Origin: Sequoia sempervirens
Taxonomy: Eukaryota; Streptophyta; Pinopsida; Cupressales; Cupressaceae
Reading direction: 5' to 3'
NCBI GenBank assembly: GCA_007258455.2
Contig: VDFB02193867.1
Span: forward strand, 524,501,692 to 524,565,691
Length of the DNA: 64,000 nucleotides
Position 1 is the first letter of the stretch. Every line of letters begins with the position of its first letter. The translations under genes and the position numbers were made by a program. Below the pieces are notes generated by a model. That model ran no database searches, was not told the origin of the DNA, and worked only from the letters and a program-made list of their open reading frames with translations. Below are positions 1-10,492 of this stretch, piece by piece.

Positions 1-2466
1 CACAAGGTGAAGACACATGTCTTAACAACATGAGGTGAGAAAAAACTATAAAATAATTAAGTAAACTTAAGAAAATATGAATAGGTCAAGATAGAAAGTG
101 ATGACAATTTTAACTAGATATATAATGATACTATTTACACTAATACCCCCTTAAGTGAAACTTAGGTAGTAATATATACAATGATGATGATGGATCTAAA
201 CTATTAGCCATGTTAAGTACTCATATACGATGCAATATCTCATAAAGTGGAGAAAAGGAGAAAACCCACTAGTAACCAAACTCCTCTCCAAAAAAAGATA
301 GTAGAAAAGTACAATGAATGTTCCCCCCATAGGAGAGAAATGAGATACTATGTATCCCACTGTGATATGATGCTCAAATTCTCATTGTGATGTTTTACTA
401 GAAAGAATATTTGGATTCTTTTTACTTGTGCCTTTAAACTCTACTATAGGTAATGGTGAAGAAGATGAAATTTGATATTTGATGTAGGAGAATGAACTTA
501 TAAAAATGAATCCTTCAAAGAGAATTGGGAGAAAGTATAAAATGAGAAATAGTGAATCTTTCCAATCGCAATAACCTCTGTCCTATATAAATCTTGAATT
601 CTCATTGAAGTGGATGTAAAATCAAGTATCTTCCATGAATACATGAACTAATATATAGAAAGAAGATTGTTGGTTATTTCAAGAACAAGTAAGATACTAT
701 GGATATAATGATTGCATATCTCAATAGTTCCTTGTCCACAAACACATATGTAATTTTTTTTGCTATGAATAGTTTGGATTTATCACAAGGATAGAATGAT
801 ATGAACACTTTTGGGTAAGGAAAAATATGATGGGATACTTTGAGTCAAGAAATCATCTATCAATCTCATAAACTATAGTTGTCATAAGTGTTTTCTCTTT
901 AGATATATCCTTTTACAAGTAGAACAATCTAATTTCAATGAAGGATCTATGATGGATGCATGCATCCCTTCTTGCTCAAGTATATGTATAATATGGTGAA
1001 TCCTTTTCTTCATGAAATTATCTTCATTAAGTCTATATTTCATGCATAAAACACACTTCAATTTTTTTCTTCATTTTCCCTCATTCTAAAAAAGTGTTAA
1101 TTTTATTTTTGTATTTCTTATTATCCAATATTTCCTTTTTCTTTTGTTCCACACCTTTTTATGAAGCCTTTTATTTTCCATTTATTTCTATGAGGTCTTG
1201 TGAGTTATAGGACTTAAAATTTTCCATTTGGATTAACTTAAATATTTCTCTCTTGTTAACTTATCTTTCCCATTTAGAGGCTCCAAATGTTTGAAAGAAA
1301 AAATCCTCAACAAGTACAACCATAAAACTATTGCTTACAACAAAACCTAATGGATTTTTTTTTCCTTGAAAGAAAAAAAATAATGTCATTAAAGCAAAAA
1401 CATATCATACTTACACAACAATGTGCACACATGTTTCATATAAAGCACAGTGACATAATGAAAAAAATATGACTTCACCTTTGCATAAGCATGTTGGAAA
1501 TAACAAAAGGCTAAGAATAATGAGATAAATCCACCATGATGAACCTATGAGAGAGAGGATTCCACCTATATGACAATCGATTACTCAACCATGATTGTGT
1601 TCTCTCACAACACCATGCTATGATAGGATGATGCAATCATCAACCTCAAATCCACATCCAAACTAACTTAACAATTCTAAACACCAAGGACAACCTTCAC
1701 AAGTTTCCTAACTAAGAAGCACAAAATCTCTACTAATTGGAATGATGATGGATCACTTCCAAATAACTGCACATTTCCAAAGGAAAGGATATGTCATAAA
1801 TTACTAATGGAAACACATATCTAGACATTCTCAAAATATCCCTACACTACGGAGACCATGGGGAATAACTTTTATTCATATTTTTTTCTCATATGAGGCC
1901 CAAAATCACCTACTACCGACAAAAAGGACACAAAACAACACATCCTAGGATATTAGTACTTAGAACTAGTGTCCTAAAAGTCTCATGTGTCTATTTAGGG
2001 TGCTTGGGTCCAATTGGGATACTTGTATCATTGGCACAAATTTTGCACATTGGTGTCCCTACAAGGGAAACAATGTGCTCAGAAGTGAGCTTCCCTAGAC
2101 TAGGGAATGAACTCTATTTCCCCCCAAGAACTAAGGAACCACGTAAGAGTATCTACAACACCCTATAAAATCATAAATGAAAAAACATGACTTGGTGTCA
2201 ATAGAAGAGTTTGATCTTCATAAACATTGGAAATTGCGTACAAGCGAAGGAGAAGGCATGGAGGAGAATAATTACCTCCTCTACATCCCTACCTCCTTAC
2301 CTAAGAAAGAAGAAACCTATATTAAAATATAAAAGAATTTTTTGATTTTACAAGGCCTAACAAGAGGCTTCAAGATAGCCCTAAATAACATGGCACTTTA
2401 GGAATAGTCTCTTAGGATTAGGACAACTATAAAACAAGGGATTTAGGAAAACTTAGCACTATCAGC

Positions 2467-2632
2467 AAATTCACCTCCAACAATTCACCACTATGAAAAA
2501 TTCACCACCATGAATTCCTAGTGAGTTTTTGGTGATGAATATTCCATGAGATGCATTTTTCATGGCGATCAATTTTTGCTGATAAATTGTTGGAGGTGAA
2601 TTCGTTCATAGTGAATTGTTGATGATGAATTT
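2467..2632. repeat. Small foldback (inverted-repeat) element, MITE-like
   Basis: The left arm (about 2467-2511, with TTCACCTCCAACAATTCACC) pairs with the reverse complement of the right arm (about 2590-2632, with TTGGAGGTGAATTC and GTGAATTGTTG). There are a few mismatches and one 3-bp gap, with about 80 bp between the arms. There is no coding capacity. The size and structure fit a MITE or a degenerate foldback element; I could not identify a target duplication. It recurs at 14506-14671 as part of the large duplication. Confidence 0.55.
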
Positions 2633-3256
2633 TCCTAGAGCCAAAAATAGGTGCACAACATCATCCTAGACTACTCCAAGATGCTTACATTCATTTTAAA
2701 CCCATATGAAACATAATTTTTATATTTATTTTAAGCCAAATAGAAATGTTCATACACTCATTTTACCATTACATTACATAAGCATAAGAAGAGTCATCCA
2801 TAATGTGATTGTGCTCAACTCCAATACAAAGTCATGTAATGAAGAGAAATTACACTATTCATTATCTATGGAATACAATCCATCTGAAAGAGAGATACAA
2901 AACTTCACATTATTAAAATTATGAAAAAATAGGGCATAAACATCCTTTACATATACAATTTGCATATAAATGAATTAAATCATTATCAATCATGAGAGAT
3001 CCCTATCAAATTGAAGTCATGGTTGACTCCAACCATGATCTTATGATCCCCAACAATGGTTTCCATGCCACCCAATCTCATGGATTCAATGATCCACTCC
3101 TACCATGCTAGAAGATCTAGTGACATGGGCCACAATCACATAGTCATGCCAAGCACATTAGGATTAGGCTTAAAATCATTGCATAAAAAAAGAATACACT
3201 AAACATACACATACTATAAACAACTCATCTAAAACACAAGAAGGATCAATCACAAG

Positions 3257-3380
3257 TCCTCATTAGGAAAACTCACCTTGATGTCACATCACATAATCCT
3301 CATTGAGAAAACTCGCTAACTTCACATCAAACATAATCCTCATTGGGAAAAATCATTGATAACACAAAACAATATCATAA
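3257..3380. repeat. Three tandem units of about 40 bp
   Basis: Units begin with TCCTCATT at 3257, 3297 and 3337. Each continues as a variant of AGGAAAACTC and ends in CATAATCC or CATAATTG. They are degenerate and non-coding. The same array recurs at 15296-15419. Confidence 0.6.
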
Positions 3381-4169
3381 TTGGATAACTCATCAATGTT
3401 AAAGAAAAAGGATCATCATTGAGCCATCTCACTAGTGGTGGATGACAAAAACATTCGACACTAGGATAAGATGCTAGAGATATTGTAAAGGAGTTTCATC
3501 ACAGTTCCCATTGGTATGGGTACATGCAAAATCTAGTACATTTCTCATATAGATGAGTGTACTTGACCTTACAAGACCCAAGCTCCCCAGGTTGACATGT
3601 CTTTCCAAACATCCTTAGTCTTCACAAGAACTCAAGGCATGAGATGATAATCTATTTTATTTGTTAATTAATTACTCGTGTTTAAATAATTTCCACTTGA
3701 TTAAATAAATCTCAACCCATGATCAACCTTCAACCCACTTTGGTTTAGGGATATGTTGGGGGTTGTAGAAGGAAAAAAAATTGTCACTAAGTGAATTGTA
3801 TTTTGAACATTAAAAAAGCATAGGAATAGGGTGTCCAACACCCCCTCCTTATATTTCAGTCTTTTCTTTCAACCACAAGTGCTCTCTCGTCTACTTATAT
3901 GATATTTGTACCCATTTTTATAATTTTTAGCTTTTGTTTATTCAATCAGTCATATTTTCATATTAGGGATTATATAAATTAGGTTTATTAATCACACTCA
4001 TCAAATATGCCCTCTTTGCAACAAAGAAAAAAAAAACTAAGCAAACTAGCTCTCCTTTGATGTAGTTATATAATCTTAAAACCCTTGTTGGTTCATGTTC
4101 CAATGTTAAGAATAGAAAAACTAGATATGAGCTAATTTACTAGTTAGATCTAGGATCTCTTTTCACACT

Positions 4170-4190
4170 TAAGATTTTGGTGAACCCAAT
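4170..4190 (+). other. Candidate primer-binding site of a decayed Ty3/gypsy element
   Basis: The sequence TTTTGGTGAACCCAA begins here and recurs at 16209 (by duplication) and, in otherwise unrelated flanks, at 21087. TGG followed by a tRNA-acceptor-like stretch is the format of a retroelement primer-binding site. It resembles the tRNA-Arg-type site at 30748 (TGGTGACTCCATTGGGGAC) with two early differences. I could not place the start of the preceding LTR. Confidence 0.4.
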
Positions 4191-4908
4191 GATTCATACA
4201 ATTTTAACTCTTTTGATATACATAACATAAATTATTTAATGTGATCAAGGATTAGGTTGTTTGAATATATTATTGATCATATTCACTAATTATATGTTAA
4301 AATTTTGAAAATAATCATTGCAATTATTTGTTCCCCAAAATATTGGTATGTTAGTGAACCCTACATAGAATATATTTTACAAAATTTTCTAATTTAAGTG
4401 AAAAAATTTAGATCTAATTTACTTCATTAAGGAATTACATTCATTGAATATCTTGTTTTCATATACAAGCATTGTATATCTACATTAAAAGTTAAAACAC
4501 TTGAATTTTTTCTCTTTGTTATTGCAAAATAAAAATCTAAAACACCTTCTTCTAATATCTCATTGACATAATCATCTTATCATCACTTTCATCCATGTTT
4601 TTCTTCCTAGGAGAATTCATGTGTGAAGTTGATTTCTCCTATTGAACCCTTTAAATGCTTAAAAAAAATAATCATTTCTTTCATGTACTCTTCATCAACA
4701 AACTAGGGCATACTGATTTCCTAGTCTTTATCAAACTTCATATCCTAAATTGTATTCTCATGGAACTACAAATATTTCTATACCTATCTAGGCTTTAAAA
4801 CACTATATTCTTCTACTTATGGACTAGGGCAACTAGTCCCCATGTCCCACTACATCTACTCCATATTTTAGTGACGAGTTGTTCTCTACATCTACTTAGA
4901 CCTACTCT

Positions 4909-5370
4909 ATGTCTTTGATAATCCATTCTATAACATTCACATCTTTTGCATTTGGTCAATTTACCCTATATCCTCCTCTTTTCATCATAATAAACACAAT
5001 ATGGCTAAAAAAAGGATATAGCAACATGTTTTCCTTTCAAAAATACTATTTTTTCATTGCATCAAAATGGATATACATCAACCTTTGGCCAATCAATATT
5101 TTTCCTACTCATGAGGATATCTTGTCACAAGAGAATATAATCATTGATATCATTCTTAACATCACTTTACCTACTCTTCCTTCTTTAAGTAATGATGAGA
5201 CTCATGATTGTTCCTCTCCCACTATTTTCCCTACACATAAGGATATTTTGGTGCAAGAGTGTACAATCATTAACACATTTCTTAGATCAAATTATCTTCC
5301 TTCTAGAAACATGGAAAGCATAGATGAATCCAAAATTGCATTGGATCCCCCATTAATAGAGGATTTTTGA
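4909..5370 (+). pseudogene. Gag-like frame of a decayed Ty3/gypsy element, first copy
   Basis: This 153-codon frame lies downstream of the candidate primer-binding site and upstream of a protease remnant (seen uninterrupted only in the second copy). It holds an internal duplication of about 26 residues: PTHEDILSQ and PTHKDILVQ each introduce a related stretch. I recognise no domain in it. Its assignment to a gag region rests on position and strand only. It has no upstream promoter that I can see and is probably not a host gene. Confidence 0.35.
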
Positions 5371-5684
5371 CAAATGATCAAAGTTATTGAATCGATATAA
5401 AACAAAAAATTATTGTTCATATTTTATCAAATGTTCCTCAACCACAAACTAAACCTATTTTCTCTATTAGATCTATTCCAAACCAACCTAAACCTCCTTA
5501 CCACATTCTAAATTTTATAAAGCAACTCACTCAATACAATAAACTTAATCAAAATGTGTCACAAAAACCTCATATCATGTAGTTTCTCACCCATACAATA
5601 CTCAAAATAATAAATAGGATAAACAAACACTAGTTGTTGTGACTTCAATTCTACTTCATCAACCTTTTCTTTCTCCTACACCTC

Positions 5685-5784
5685 NNNNNNNNNNNNNNNN
5701 NNNNNNNNNNNNNNNNNNNNNNNNNNNNNNNNNNNNNNNNNNNNNNNNNNNNNNNNNNNNNNNNNNNNNNNNNNNNNNNNNNNN
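5685..5784. other. Assembly gap (100 Ns)
   Basis: This is a run of exactly 100 Ns, the usual placeholder for a join of unknown size. It sits where the first copy of the duplicated block ends, inside a reading frame that continues normally in the second copy (17678-17926). Confidence 0.99.
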
Positions 5785-7659
5785 AATTCTAAGCAATTAC
5801 AATAATTTTATTTTACTAAAATTTAATAAATTTTAATCTATTGATGAATTGTAAAAAGAAACAAGCCTAATCTTAGTTAATGAATTTGTAATAAATAACT
5901 ATGAATCATAACTACAACCATGCTTTGACTTAAGGTTCACCATAATTCAATTTACCACCTTGTTTATTACAAGAGGTTTATCAATATTCAAGGGTGCCCA
6001 ACTAGACCCAACACCACTATCAAAAAAAAGATATGAAGTAAAACAAAAATCTCAAACACATTAATCAATTAATCATCTTCAACATTTTGAAAATAATGAG
6101 TTACATATATGTAAGATTTCCCCTTTAATCACTCACAAACTACCCCAAAACTAACATTACTAACTATGAATAACTCTTTAATCACTCTCTAAATATTATT
6201 GCATACACTCACCAATCAACAAATAAGAAATATGGAGTAGTAACACACAAACACCCACATGTGTACAGACTAAATCCTAACATTCCTTCCTTATTGCTAA
6301 CATGGGCTGAATAATGTTATTTTGAATTTGTATTTATAGTTTCCTTAGATTAGTCATTTCCTTTTTATTTTTTTGTTAAGGTTAGAATGTTCTTAAGGCC
6401 TAAGCAAGGTACCTAGAAGCTTGTGTGGTTGTGCATTGATCAAGCAAGGTAGAGCCTAGACAAGTTCTTCATCTATGAAGTGAAAAGACAAATCAAATTA
6501 TGACACAATTTGTTTATTAGAAGGAGAAAAGTTTTTTCCATTGGTTCTAGTTGTATATTACTTCTTCTTAATTATACTGATGAATCTATCTTTACTAGAA
6601 CTTGTAGCTGTAGAACAAAAATTCCAGGCTAGTTTTACTTTGTAATTTATTATAGCTGTTAAAATAAATAGACTTATCTTTTATAATGTGGATGTCTATG
6701 TTGTGTAATATTTACTATTTTTATGATAAGGATAAGTAAAGTATATGTTTTATTTAAAACAGGGTACAAATTCAGGCTTATTGACATCATATTAGGGCCT
6801 ATAATGTTGGTTATCCCAAAGCTTCACATGAACCCACAATAGGACCATAATATGAATGGTCCAAATCAGAGACTTTTATAGTAATATTTAATTTTGAATC
6901 AATACAATGCCCCCAAGGACATTATGATCAGGCTCAACCACCTACATCTCTCCACAAACTTGTTATTGTAAATAACTCCCTTATGTAAGTACATTTCTCA
7001 TCCTAGAAATTGTAGAACATGACATAGAAATATCTAGGCAAATGCCTACTGTGACAAGGGCCCCAATTAATCGCATTGATCTCAATCATTATATTATAAC
7101 ATTAGTTATCTCATGTATAGTTTCTTTATTTCACACAAAAAATTTAAAAAATCCACAAATTCTACCTTTTACATAACACCAAACATACATTTATACTATA
7201 AGTTGACTAACTTTTTGTTTCAATGTGTAGGCACAAAATAAATGAACCAACAAGCTTTTTCTAGGCTCCTTTTATACAAGCACAGTGAATTGTAGTGAAT
7301 TGTTCACTAAAATTCCTCAATATTTATATTTTTAGAAATCTTCTCTTCAATTTACTAAAAAAAAATATGTAATACAAATAAATTTAAATTTTTTCTAGCA
7401 ATATTGTTATATTGCAAATTTATATAGACAATAAAAATACCACTTACATTATCAATTCCATATATTTTTCTATCGATGTACTCCTTGCGCCTAATCCTGG
7501 TGCAAGTGCTACTATATAAAATATTCTCACCACACTACGTATGAGTAGGGCTCACTGCGAGCACAATTTTAATAACTGAACGGTACATTTTAATATATAA
7601 TATTATAAATATTATATAATGATAGGCAGAATGCTACTGATACGATGAAACAGTCACTG
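5785..7659. other. AT-rich intergenic stretch, nothing recognised
   Basis: There is no open frame of interest, no LTR signature and no RNA gene that I can see. The last few hundred bases would carry the 3' untranslated region of the minus-strand subtilase gene. The immediate 3' flank is extremely AT-rich, and no exact AATAAA signal is evident on the minus strand close to the stop. Confidence 0.6.
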
Positions 7660-9915
7660 TCAAGCTTCAACGTTTACGGCAACTGGGCTTCGCACAATCT
7701 GTGACCCTCCTTGGATACATTTCCACGTTATCTCTCCAAATGTGTCACCGCTAGAAGCAACTGTGCTTTCGAATTTTACACTATAGCTGGCAGTGTCCAA
7801 GAGCTTTACGAACTTTAAAGTTTGTGGTTCCACACTTATAAGGATGCCAGGAGGATTCTTCAGACTCACCTGGTACACTGCATCGGCCTCTGTACCCACA
7901 TATGTTACTGTTCTCCTCTTTACCTGAACTGAATTGCTCCCTGATTTCATAACAACAGAAAAGGATGGATAATTGAGATCGCCGGCCTCCAAACTGGAGT
8001 TGGGACAGGAAACTGACTCCTTTGTAAGAAGAGCAATTTGTTGTTCGGTGTAGTTGAGAGAGCAGAGGAAGGCGATGTAGTCTTGAGGTACCATGTCGTA
8101 GACAAGCCCCGGGTCTACTGCAGCGTTTGGATCCACGTGACCCGCGCCCAACGCAAAGGGGTTGGCATATGTCATTTTATATGAATCCTTGATGGGCTGC
8201 CCTGCATTGTCAATCAAGTAGGACGACGTCATGAGGGCGGACTTGATGGCGGCAGGGCTCCATGTAGGATGTATAGCTTTTAGCAGCGCTGCTATGCCGC
8301 TGACGTGAGGACACGACATGGAAGTCCCTGAAATGATGTTGTAGGGCCACTCTCCGGCGTATGCTGCCAATATGTTTACACCCGGTGCAATCATATCTGG
8401 CTTGAGAACTTGTGGATACCCTTGGCTCGGCCCCCTTGAAGAAAATGCAGCCATAATGGGAGCAGTTGTTTCCTTTCCCACAATCGTCAAACCTTTGAGA
8501 CTCATGGTAGCCGTTGCATTAGTCCCGGCACTGTTGATGTAAGCTTTGATTTTTTGTCCCGTTGTAAAACTCACGCTGATAGCCGGCAGAGCGTTAGGAT
8601 TTGTAATGTCCTGTTGTGACCCGTAAATATCATTTGCACCAATCATTCCAACACCCCCTGCTCTAGCCACTTCTGCATAGTAAGATGTTTGATCGCAGAC
8701 CACAATCTTGCCCTTCACCAAATCAGGATCAAGGCTATCAGGCAGGCAACCGCTTGTGTCGTTGTTGGTGGATATATACACCAATGACAGAGGCCGTTGC
8801 AACGTTGCATCATCTACTTGGCTGTAGGTGGAAGTGCCTTTGTACACCTCTTGGTTGCCCAAAACAACAGATGCAGGGAAATCTCGATCCATGGTGCTCG
8901 CACCCACCGTTGTAATCCAGGGCGCAACGTTACCAAGAGTAGACGAACTAGGTCCACCGTTGCCTGCCGAGGCAGAAACTAAAACACCCTTTTCAATGGC
9001 CCCAAATGTTGCAATAGCTCTGTTGTCTTTGTAAAATTCCGTATCTTGTGAACCAATTGAAATAGAAATGATGTCGACGCCGTCAGCAATGGCTTGCTCC
9101 ATGGCAGCAACCGTGTCCGCGTCAGCGCAACGGTCTTCCCAGCAGGCTTCGTAGATGGCGAGCCTGGCTTGAGGGGCCATCCCTCTGGCCGTCCCGTTCG
9201 CAAAGCCAAAGAAACTGGTCCCGGGAACCGCAGCCCCAGCAACGGTCGAAGCTGTATGGGTACCATGCCCATCACTGTCTCTGGGAGATTTGTAATCCAA
9301 GGTTTCGTTAATCAGAGTTGGGCTCTGCTGTTCGTAGCCTTTGGAGAAGTATCGAGCTCCAATGATTTTCCCATTGCAGTTGGAGGAATCGGAGTTCTGC
9401 CCGCTTTCACACGTGCCTTTCCATCTGGAGGGAACAGGTCCAAGGCCTTCATCACTGAAGCTTTTGCTTTCAGGTGATATTCCCGTGTCGATCATGCCCA
9501 CGATGATATCTTTGCCGTATGTAGAGTACTTTGACCACAGTCCAGAGGAGGAGGAGAGACCAAGAAACTCTGGTGTGTGCGTGGTGGTAATTTTATTGAG
9601 GGAGGAGGGTATCACAGCCAAGCACCCATCCATACCCTCCATGGCCTGGGCCTCTGCCTTGCTCAGCCGCGCAGCGAAGCCATGCAAGAGAACATCATAT
9701 GTATATAACATCTCATTTGCAGTTGGATCTGACTGCACGGCCTGGTCAAGCATTGAAGCATACCAGTGCTGGTGGGAAGTGAAGTGGTCGGGCTTCATGG
9801 ACTTGAGGATGTGAACAATGTAAACGTTTCTTCCATCACCATTTTGAGCAGTGCCCAAAATGGCAGAGAGAGAAAGCAGAATGAGTACGAAGGTGGCAAG
9901 ACAGGCCTCCGCCAT
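7660..9915 (-). CDS. Subtilisin-like serine protease (plant subtilase, S8A family), intronless
   Basis: An intact 751-residue frame with the full plant subtilase layout. A hydrophobic signal peptide (about 1-23) directs secretion. It is followed by the I9 inhibitor propeptide (about 31-109), whose cleavage before TTHTPEF (residue 111) would release the mature enzyme. In the S8 catalytic domain I see Asp143 (IDTG), His217 (DGHGTH), oxyanion Asn319 (SAGNGG) and Ser532 (GTSMSCPH). A protease-associated insert lies at about 375-470, and a C-terminal fibronectin-III-like domain starts near LNYPSF (648). Length and lack of introns fit the large SBT1-type group of extracellular plant subtilases, which process or degrade cell-wall and apoplastic proteins; the substrate cannot be read from sequence. 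The start is the first ATG and gives a proper signal peptide. The gene is clearly more GC-rich than its surroundings and is the only intact host gene in the window. Confidence 0.96.
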   Translation of the reverse strand: MAEACLATFVLILLSLSAILGTAQNGDGRNVYIVHILKSMKPDHFTSHQHWYASMLDQAVQSDPTANEMLYTYDVLLHGFAARLSKAEAQAMEGMDGCLAVIPSSLNKITTTHTPEFLGLSSSSGLWSKYSTYGKDIIVGMIDTGISPESKSFSDEGLGPVPSRWKGTCESGQNSDSSNCNGKIIGARYFSKGYEQQSPTLINETLDYKSPRDSDGHGTHTASTVAGAAVPGTSFFGFANGTARGMAPQARLAIYEACWEDRCADADTVAAMEQAIADGVDIISISIGSQDTEFYKDNRAIATFGAIEKGVLVSASAGNGGPSSSTLGNVAPWITTVGASTMDRDFPASVVLGNQEVYKGTSTYSQVDDATLQRPLSLVYISTNNDTSGCLPDSLDPDLVKGKIVVCDQTSYYAEVARAGGVGMIGANDIYGSQQDITNPNALPAISVSFTTGQKIKAYINSAGTNATATMSLKGLTIVGKETTAPIMAAFSSRGPSQGYPQVLKPDMIAPGVNILAAYAGEWPYNIISGTSMSCPHVSGIAALLKAIHPTWSPAAIKSALMTSSYLIDNAGQPIKDSYKMTYANPFALGAGHVDPNAAVDPGLVYDMVPQDYIAFLCSLNYTEQQIALLTKESVSCPNSSLEAGDLNYPSFSVVMKSGSNSVQVKRRTVTYVGTEADAVYQVSLKNPPGILISVEPQTLKFVKLLDTASYSVKFESTVASSGDTFGEITWKCIQGGSQIVRSPVAVNVEA

Positions 9916-9975
9916 TCTTAGCGAACAAGAATATAAGAGATTATCTTGTGTATGGATGAATGAAAAGCAGAGAGC

Positions 9976-9984
9976 GTTTTATAG
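9976..9984 (-). promoter_or_regulatory. TATA box of the subtilase gene
   Basis: On the minus strand this reads CTATAAAAC, a good TATA element, ending about 60 bp before the ATG at 9915. Transcription would start near 9945, giving a short 5' untranslated region of about 30 nt. Confidence 0.7.
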
Positions 9985-10080
9985 GGACTGGTGGAGGGAG
10001 GTATAACTAACTACTATTGCGACTAACCCATGTGAAAAAGCTATAGTTACGTTCGGACCATATTCCTGGACATGGAGTGT

Positions 10081-10302
10081 GGGTCTGTGCTTCCAGCTTT
10101 ATTTAAAGCGCTTTGGACATCTTCTTCCCCGTGATTGACCAAGCGGTTTGGGCATCGTTCTCTCATGATTGAGAAAAATAAAATGAAAAAAATCTTAAAA
10201 GTGAACAATTATCTACTACTTTTGATATTGACTATTTTAAAGTAGGAAAGGGTCATGAAAAATAAAAAAATATTAATTATTTACTCTTTCAAATACTTGT
10301 AA
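10081..10302. repeat. Upstream tandem duplication, unit 1
   Basis: This unit starts GGGTCTGTGCTTCCAGC and ends CTCTTTCAAATACTTG. It is followed directly by a diverged second unit at 10303. It contains the perfect palindrome AAAGCGCTTT and an extra internal half-repeat: CTTTGGACATC...GATTGAC followed by GTTTGGGCATC...GATTGAG, which unit 2 has only once. It lies roughly 165-390 bp upstream of the subtilase ATG, so it could touch the promoter. That is inference. Confidence 0.7.
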
Positions 10303-10492
10303 GGGTCCGTGCTTCCAACTTTATTTAAAGTGGCTTTTGACATCGTTCTTCCTTTTGATTGATCCCGAGAAAAAATATCTTAAAAGTGAACAGTTATCTA
10401 CTATTTTTGCTATTGACTTTTTTTTTTTTAGCAAGAAAGGGTCATGAAAAATAAAAAAGATCCTAATTATATGCACTCTTTCAAATACTTGA
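10303..10492. repeat. Upstream tandem duplication, unit 2
   Basis: A diverged copy of 10081-10302: GGGTCCGTGCTTCCAAC at the start, the shared middle CTTAAAAGTGAAC, then GGGTCATGAAAAATAAAAAA and CTCTTTCAAATACTTG at the end. It is shorter because it lacks the internal half-repeat. Confidence 0.7.

Larger units (their letters stand above)
1..5684. repeat. First copy of a 5,684-bp perfect duplication, cut off by an assembly gap
   Basis: Every stretch I compared is identical to 12040-17723, with a constant offset of 12039 and no indel; all open frames recur at exactly that offset. The copy runs from the first base of the window to the last base before the N run, so its left end is probably outside the window. 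The content is AT-rich, decayed retroelement DNA: nothing recognisable in 1-2400, a foldback at 2467-2632, a 40-bp tandem repeat at 3257-3380, a primer-binding-site candidate near 4170 and a gag-like frame at 4909-5370. Two identical copies among retroelements whose LTRs are 10-15 % diverged point to an assembly artefact. Confidence 0.95.

Noticed and set aside
1893..2168. 91-codon plus-strand frame (again at 13932-14207)
   Set aside because: No recognisable domain, no promoter, AT-rich repeat context; occurs twice only because of the duplication.
8685..9814. Several plus-strand and one shifted minus-strand open frames within the subtilase gene
   Set aside because: They lie inside the intact coding region of the subtilase, have no family features, and are expected by chance in GC-richer coding DNA.
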